NCBI GenBank assembly: GCA_035532215.1
Contig: DATKRK010000321.1
Location: forward strand, 1 to 12,417
Origin: JAICIG01 sp035532215
GTDB lineage: Bacteria; Planctomycetota; Planctomycetia; Pirellulales; JAICIG01
DNA length: 12,417 nucleotides
Direction of reading: 5' to 3'
Shown one piece after another: positions 9,366-12,417 of the stretch. Numbering within the stretch: position 1 is the first letter of the stretch; each line of letters opens with the position of its first letter. The notes below the pieces were generated by a model. It did not search any database. It worked only from the letters and a program-made list of their open reading frames with translations, and was not told where the DNA came from. The translations under genes were made by a program, and so were the position numbers.

Positions 9366-11666
9366 TCAAGTGACGCCTTTCAGCGGCCGCAGCGGACTTT
9401 GCTGGAGCACGAATTTCTTCTCGCCGGCCGAGGATGTAAAGGCGACGGTCGCCATCCGCCGGGCGCCGGCGCCGGACAAGGCGATGATCTTGCCCAGGCC
9501 GTACTCCGGGTGGCGGACGAGCATGCCTTGGCTGAACACGTCGGGCAACACGCCGGCCGAACTGACCGCGCCGGCGGCCAATTCGGCGGCCGTCTTCAAG
9601 GCGGCGCCGATCTGTCGCTGCGGCGAACGCGCCGGCTCGAACGAAAACTCCTCGGCGGCGTGCGACCAGACCGGCTCCTCGTGCTCGACGTGCGGTTCGA
9701 ATTCGTCGCCAGGCGCCGGCTCGTCAGTGACTGACGCGGCCAGCGAGGCCTCGCTGGCCTCCAGTTCGTCGAACGGCAATTCGAGCAAAAACGTGCTGGG
9801 AACCGTCATCTTCCGCTGCCCGCGGAAGTCGCGGTAGCGGGCCAGGCTGAGCTGCAATTCTTCCATTGCCCGCGTGATGCCGACGAACAGCAGCCGGCGC
9901 TCTTCTTCCAATTGCTCGGGCTTTTCTTTGCTCCGTTCGTGCGGCAGCAGCCCCTCTTCGACGGCGATCAGAAACACGACGGGGAATTCCAGCCCCTTCG
10001 AGGCGTGCAGCGTCATCAGCGTGACGCGATCGTCGGCATCTTCCCAGGCGTCGGTGTCGTTCACCAGGCAGACCTGCTCCAGGAACTCTTCCAAGTGCCC
10101 TTCGCCGGGCGACAATTCGTCGAATTCGCGGGCCGCGGTGAGCAATTCCTGGATATTGGCCAACCGGTCTTGATCTTCCTCCAGGCCGCTGTCTTGCAGG
10201 TGTTCGGAGTAGCCCGATTCGCTCAGGACCTGGCTGAGAATCTCTTCCACCGGCCGCATCGCGACCTCGCCCAGCCGATCGAAGAGCGAAACGAATTTGG
10301 CCACGGCCACGGCCGCCTTCTTGGGCAGCGGTTCGATCAGCCCGCTTTCGCGCGCCGCCTCGAGCAACGTCAGCCCCTTGCGGTCGGCGTGGGCGGTCAG
10401 GCGTTCGAGCGAGGTTTTGCCGATGCCGCGGGGCGGCGTATTGACTACGCGTAAAAACGCCTGGTCGTCGCGCGGATTGGCCAACAACAACAGGTAGCCC
10501 AGGACGTCCTTGATTTCCTTGCGCTGATAGAACTCGACGCCGTTGACCATTTGATAAGGGATGCCGGCCGCGCTCAACGCCAGCTCCAAGCTGCGCGACA
10601 GAGCGTTCGTGCGGTAGAACACGGCGAAGTCTCGCGGCCGGCGTCGGCCGGCGCGAACCGCTGCGGCGATTTGGGCCGCAATGTGCTCGGCCTCATCGTG
10701 CCCGCTGGGGTACGAGGTGAACTTCACCGGGCGGCCTTCGGGGTTCTCGGTGAACAGCCCTTTTTCCTTGCGGCGTTTGTTGTGCGAGATCAGTTCGGCG
10801 GCCGCGCTCAAAATGCGCTTCGTGCTGCGATAGTTCTGTTCCAGCCGCACGACTTTTACATCGGGAAAGTCTTTTTCGAATTCCAGGATGTTGCTCAGAT
10901 TGGCGCCGCGCCAACCGTAGATCGACTGGTCGGGATCGCCCGTGACCGACAGGTTCGGGTAATCGACCGACAGCGCCCGGGCGATCGCGTATTGGGCCAG
11001 GTTCGTGTCTTGGTATTCGTCGACCAGGATGTAGCGATAGCGGGCGTCGAGCGTTTGTCGCAGTTCGGGCTGGCTGCGCAAGAGCAGCGCCACGTGCAGC
11101 AAAAGATCGTCGAAATCGACGGCGCTGGAGTTCAGCAGCCGCCGCTGATAGGCCGGGTAAACCTTGGCCACGACGGCGCCCAGCGGATGCCCGGGGCGGG
11201 CCGTGTATTGCTCGGCCGAAATCAGATTATTCTTGGCCCAACTGATGCCCGCGGCGATTTGCTGGGGCGTGAAATGGCCCGGATCGATGTTGCGTTCGTC
11301 GAGCGCGCGACGCAGCGCCGCCAGGCTGTCGGCGGTGTCGTAGATCGTGTAGTTCTCGCGCAGTCCGACTAGCGGCGCGTACTCGCGCAACAGCCGGGCG
11401 CAGAAGCGATGGAAGGTGCTGATCCAGACTCGCTCGCCGGGGGCCAGCCGCTCGACACGGCTCTTCATTTCGTCGGCGGCCTTGTTGGTAAAGGTCAGCG
11501 CCAGAATTTGCCGGGCCGGAATGCCGTGCCGCAGCAGGTAGGCGATGCGGTGCGTCACCACGCGCGTCTTGCCGCTGCCCGGCCCGGCCAGGATCAGTAG
11601 GGGCCCGTCGATGTGTTCGACCGCGGCCCGTTGGGCCGCGGTCAGGTTTTCGAGCAGTTCGTCCAA
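9366..11666 (-). CDS. pcrA: ATP-dependent DNA helicase, PcrA/UvrD family
   Basis: This is a superfamily 1A 3'-5' helicase that unwinds DNA in excision and mismatch repair, clears recombination intermediates and acts at stalled RNA polymerase. The 766-residue protein has Walker A AGPGSGKT (27-34), motif Ia LALTFTNKAADEM (55-67), motif Ib STFHRF (83-88), motif II VDEYQD (215-220), motif III GDPDQSIYGWRGA (243-255), motif IV LEQNYRS (275-281), motif V TLHASKGLEF (552-561) and motif VI ERRLLFVGITRA (589-600). The tail 713-761 resembles the C-terminal Tudor-like domain of PcrA (GMLVRHPEYGLGKI). The linker 636-649 coincides with two DNA palindromes. The start is a TTG; no ATG lies in frame just upstream, and the protein begins as the family does. 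It follows a small membrane-protein gene by 32 bases. Whether it is better called PcrA or UvrD cannot be settled here. Confidence 0.95.
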   Translation of the reverse strand: MDELLENLTAAQRAAVEHIDGPLLILAGPGSGKTRVVTHRIAYLLRHGIPARQILALTFTNKAADEMKSRVERLAPGERVWISTFHRFCARLLREYAPLVGLRENYTIYDTADSLAALRRALDERNIDPGHFTPQQIAAGISWAKNNLISAEQYTARPGHPLGAVVAKVYPAYQRRLLNSSAVDFDDLLLHVALLLRSQPELRQTLDARYRYILVDEYQDTNLAQYAIARALSVDYPNLSVTGDPDQSIYGWRGANLSNILEFEKDFPDVKVVRLEQNYRSTKRILSAAAELISHNKRRKEKGLFTENPEGRPVKFTSYPSGHDEAEHIAAQIAAAVRAGRRRPRDFAVFYRTNALSRSLELALSAAGIPYQMVNGVEFYQRKEIKDVLGYLLLLANPRDDQAFLRVVNTPPRGIGKTSLERLTAHADRKGLTLLEAARESGLIEPLPKKAAVAVAKFVSLFDRLGEVAMRPVEEILSQVLSESGYSEHLQDSGLEEDQDRLANIQELLTAAREFDELSPGEGHLEEFLEQVCLVNDTDAWEDADDRVTLMTLHASKGLEFPVVFLIAVEEGLLPHERSKEKPEQLEEERRLLFVGITRAMEELQLSLARYRDFRGQRKMTVPSTFLLELPFDELEASEASLAASVTDEPAPGDEFEPHVEHEEPVWSHAAEEFSFEPARSPQRQIGAALKTAAELAAGAVSSAGVLPDVFSQGMLVRHPEYGLGKIIALSGAGARRMATVAFTSSAGEKKFVLQQSPLRPLKGVT
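9722..9736. repeat. Perfect palindrome (7-bp arms) inside the pcrA linker
   Basis: CGTCAGT and ACTGACG pair around a single G. The element encodes residues 644-649 (ASVTDE) of the helicase linker and is separated from the next palindrome by one base. Confidence 0.7.
9738..9759. repeat. Perfect 22-bp palindrome inside the pcrA linker
   Basis: The arm GGCCAGCGAGG is followed immediately by its exact reverse complement, with no loop. It encodes residues 636-643 (EASEASLA) in the poorly conserved stretch between helicase motif VI and the C-terminal domain. A chance 11-bp perfect palindrome beside another perfect palindrome is unlikely, which suggests a captured dispersed repeat as in mfd. Confidence 0.75.
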
Positions 11667-11698
11667 GGGTATTCGCCGTTGGGTCGCGCCTTCCTTTA

Positions 11699-12079
11699 CT
11701 ACGTCATCATGATGCTGAGGACGAACCAGCCTGCAACTCCGCAGGTTATGAACAAACCGATGCCGACACCCAATACGGCGAAGAGCTTTTTCCGTCGCTG
11801 CACGAGGCCCCCGATGCCGAGCCCCACGCCGAGCATGGCGATTGCCAAGCCGGCGAAGACGCCCATCCCAAGTAGGATGACCACAGGGGAGTCTTCATCC
11901 ATACGGTCCGGCGTCGAAACCGCGGTCACCGCCGCGATCGCCACGAGGGCCAACTCGAACAGTCCGGCCATGAGCCCGACGACACATGACGCGATCCCCA
12001 GCCCGGAATGCTTCAACTCCTCGTGCGGGCTGGCTTCAAACGGTTCGCTAGGAGCTTGGAAGGGATCGCTGGAGTTCAT
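11699..12079 (-). CDS. Small three-helix membrane protein, hypothetical
   Basis: This 126-residue protein has a hydrophilic, Pro/Glu-rich N-terminus (1-24, MNSSDPFQAPSEPF...), then three hydrophobic segments: about 26-54 (GLGIASCVVGLMAGLFELAL), about 66-90 (VVILLGMGVFAGLAIAMLGVG) and about 98-125 (LFAVLGVGIGLFITCGVAG). A short basic loop, QRRKK, separates the last two. The positive loop suggests the N-terminus faces outside, with loop two inside. The layout recalls DUF4190-like small inner-membrane proteins, but I cannot place it in a family with certainty and know no function. The ATG at 12079 is the only sensible start; no Shine-Dalgarno is visible. It ends 32 bases before the pcrA start on the same strand, so it may share a transcript. 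Partnership with the helicase is not implied. Confidence 0.75.
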   Translation of the reverse strand: MNSSDPFQAPSEPFEASPHEELKHSGLGIASCVVGLMAGLFELALVAIAAVTAVSTPDRMDEDSPVVILLGMGVFAGLAIAMLGVGLGIGGLVQRRKKLFAVLGVGIGLFITCGVAGWFVLSIMMT

Positions 12080-12417
12080 GTGAGCGCCGATGCATGACCA
12101 AAACAGTGATTTTGACAGTATGCGCCGACAGTGGCAAGCCGCCCTAGTGCTTTGTCAAATCTTGGTTTTACGGCAGAAGGGCGCCGGGGGCTGAGCCGCG
12201 GCTGCGCAAAATGCGCGTTGGCCGCCAGTCCGAGGTGGTCTTGGTTTTGTTCCGCCACGGCGGGGGCTTCGCCCATCGTTGTTCCGCACATCGTTAGAGC
12301 TTTCTCTCGAAGACTCGACCGGTAGGACTTTTATGTAGCCCAGGCGTTTACGCCTGGGAATCCGCGTCGCAAACGCGATCGTCGTCCCCCGGCAGGCGGC
12401 TCTCGGGCCGCATCGCG
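12080..12417. other. Stretch without a supported gene at the window end
   Basis: Short open frames on both strands here (up to about 71 codons) show no recognisable protein. Features seen: an interrupted inverted repeat GATTTTGACA (12108-12117) against TGTCAAATC (12153-12161), which puts a TTGACA hexamer on both strands but with no acceptable -10 at a proper distance; two copies of CTTGGTTTT (12161-12169 and 12240-12248); and the palindrome at 12328-12358. It is presumably the upstream region of the membrane-protein gene plus repeat debris. Confidence 0.5.
12328..12358. repeat. Second copy of the AGCCCAGGC palindrome family
   Basis: CCCAGGCGT and ACGCCTGGG pair around two T bases (12339-12358). 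The 31-base segment aligns without gaps to 7029-7059, fitting the shared pattern CTTTTAYGTAGCCCAGGC then RTWWAYGCCTGGG. The loop-side differences are compensatory (AT/AT against GT/AC), so the stem is conserved while its sequence varies. Confidence 0.75.

Noticed and set aside
12108..12158. Sigma-70 promoter for the membrane-protein gene using TTGACA at 12158-12153
   Set aside because: No hexamer resembling TATAAT occurs 16-19 bases downstream on the minus strand.
12076..12291. Minus-strand open frame of 71 codons upstream of the membrane protein
   Set aside because: No recognisable domain, it overlaps the start of the membrane-protein gene, and its composition looks like translated intergenic or repeat DNA.

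Overview
The window is high-GC DNA with long antisense shadow reading frames, several TTG/GTG start codons, sparse Shine-Dalgarno signals and several short perfect palindromes. This look, together with the protein types, suggests a planctomycete, probably of the Pirellulales group. That assignment is inferred from recall of similar proteins and repeats, not from a search.

Layout. Positions 165-8528 hold five genes, all on the minus strand. In transcription order they are: an FMN-dependent NADH:flavin oxidoreductase of the Old Yellow Enzyme type (8528-7080); the transcription-repair coupling factor mfd (6989-3585); an N-terminally anchored parvulin-type prolyl isomerase (3494-2085); a CYTH-domain protein (2083-1532) that begins one base after the isomerase stop; and citrate synthase gltA (1451-165). 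Positions 8578-9311 hold a plus-strand two-gene cassette with its own near-consensus sigma-70 promoter. It encodes an 86-aa protein of unknown function and, two bases later, a 131-aa HNH endonuclease-like protein. Positions 9366-12079 are minus strand again: a small three-helix membrane protein (12079-11699) followed by a PcrA/UvrD-type helicase (11666-9366). The last 338 bases hold no convincing gene.

How the genes relate. Mfd and PcrA/UvrD are both motor proteins acting at stalled RNA polymerase or damaged DNA. They are separated here by the oxidoreductase and the HNH cassette, so no single operon is implied. The rest is housekeeping: TCA cycle entry, envelope protein folding, and a CYTH phosphohydrolase or cyclase.

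The most notable signals are: (1) the promoter + 86-aa protein + HNH nuclease cassette, the only plus-strand unit here and the best candidate for an under-described small system; (2) palindromic elements read in frame inside variable linkers of both helicase genes, giving mfd roughly 50 extra low-complexity residues; (3) two copies of another palindrome family, near 7029 and 12328; and (4) an oxidoreductase that keeps the C-x11-C half of the 4Fe-4S motif of dienoyl-CoA-reductase-like enzymes, with the other half altered. None of these could be checked by database search here.
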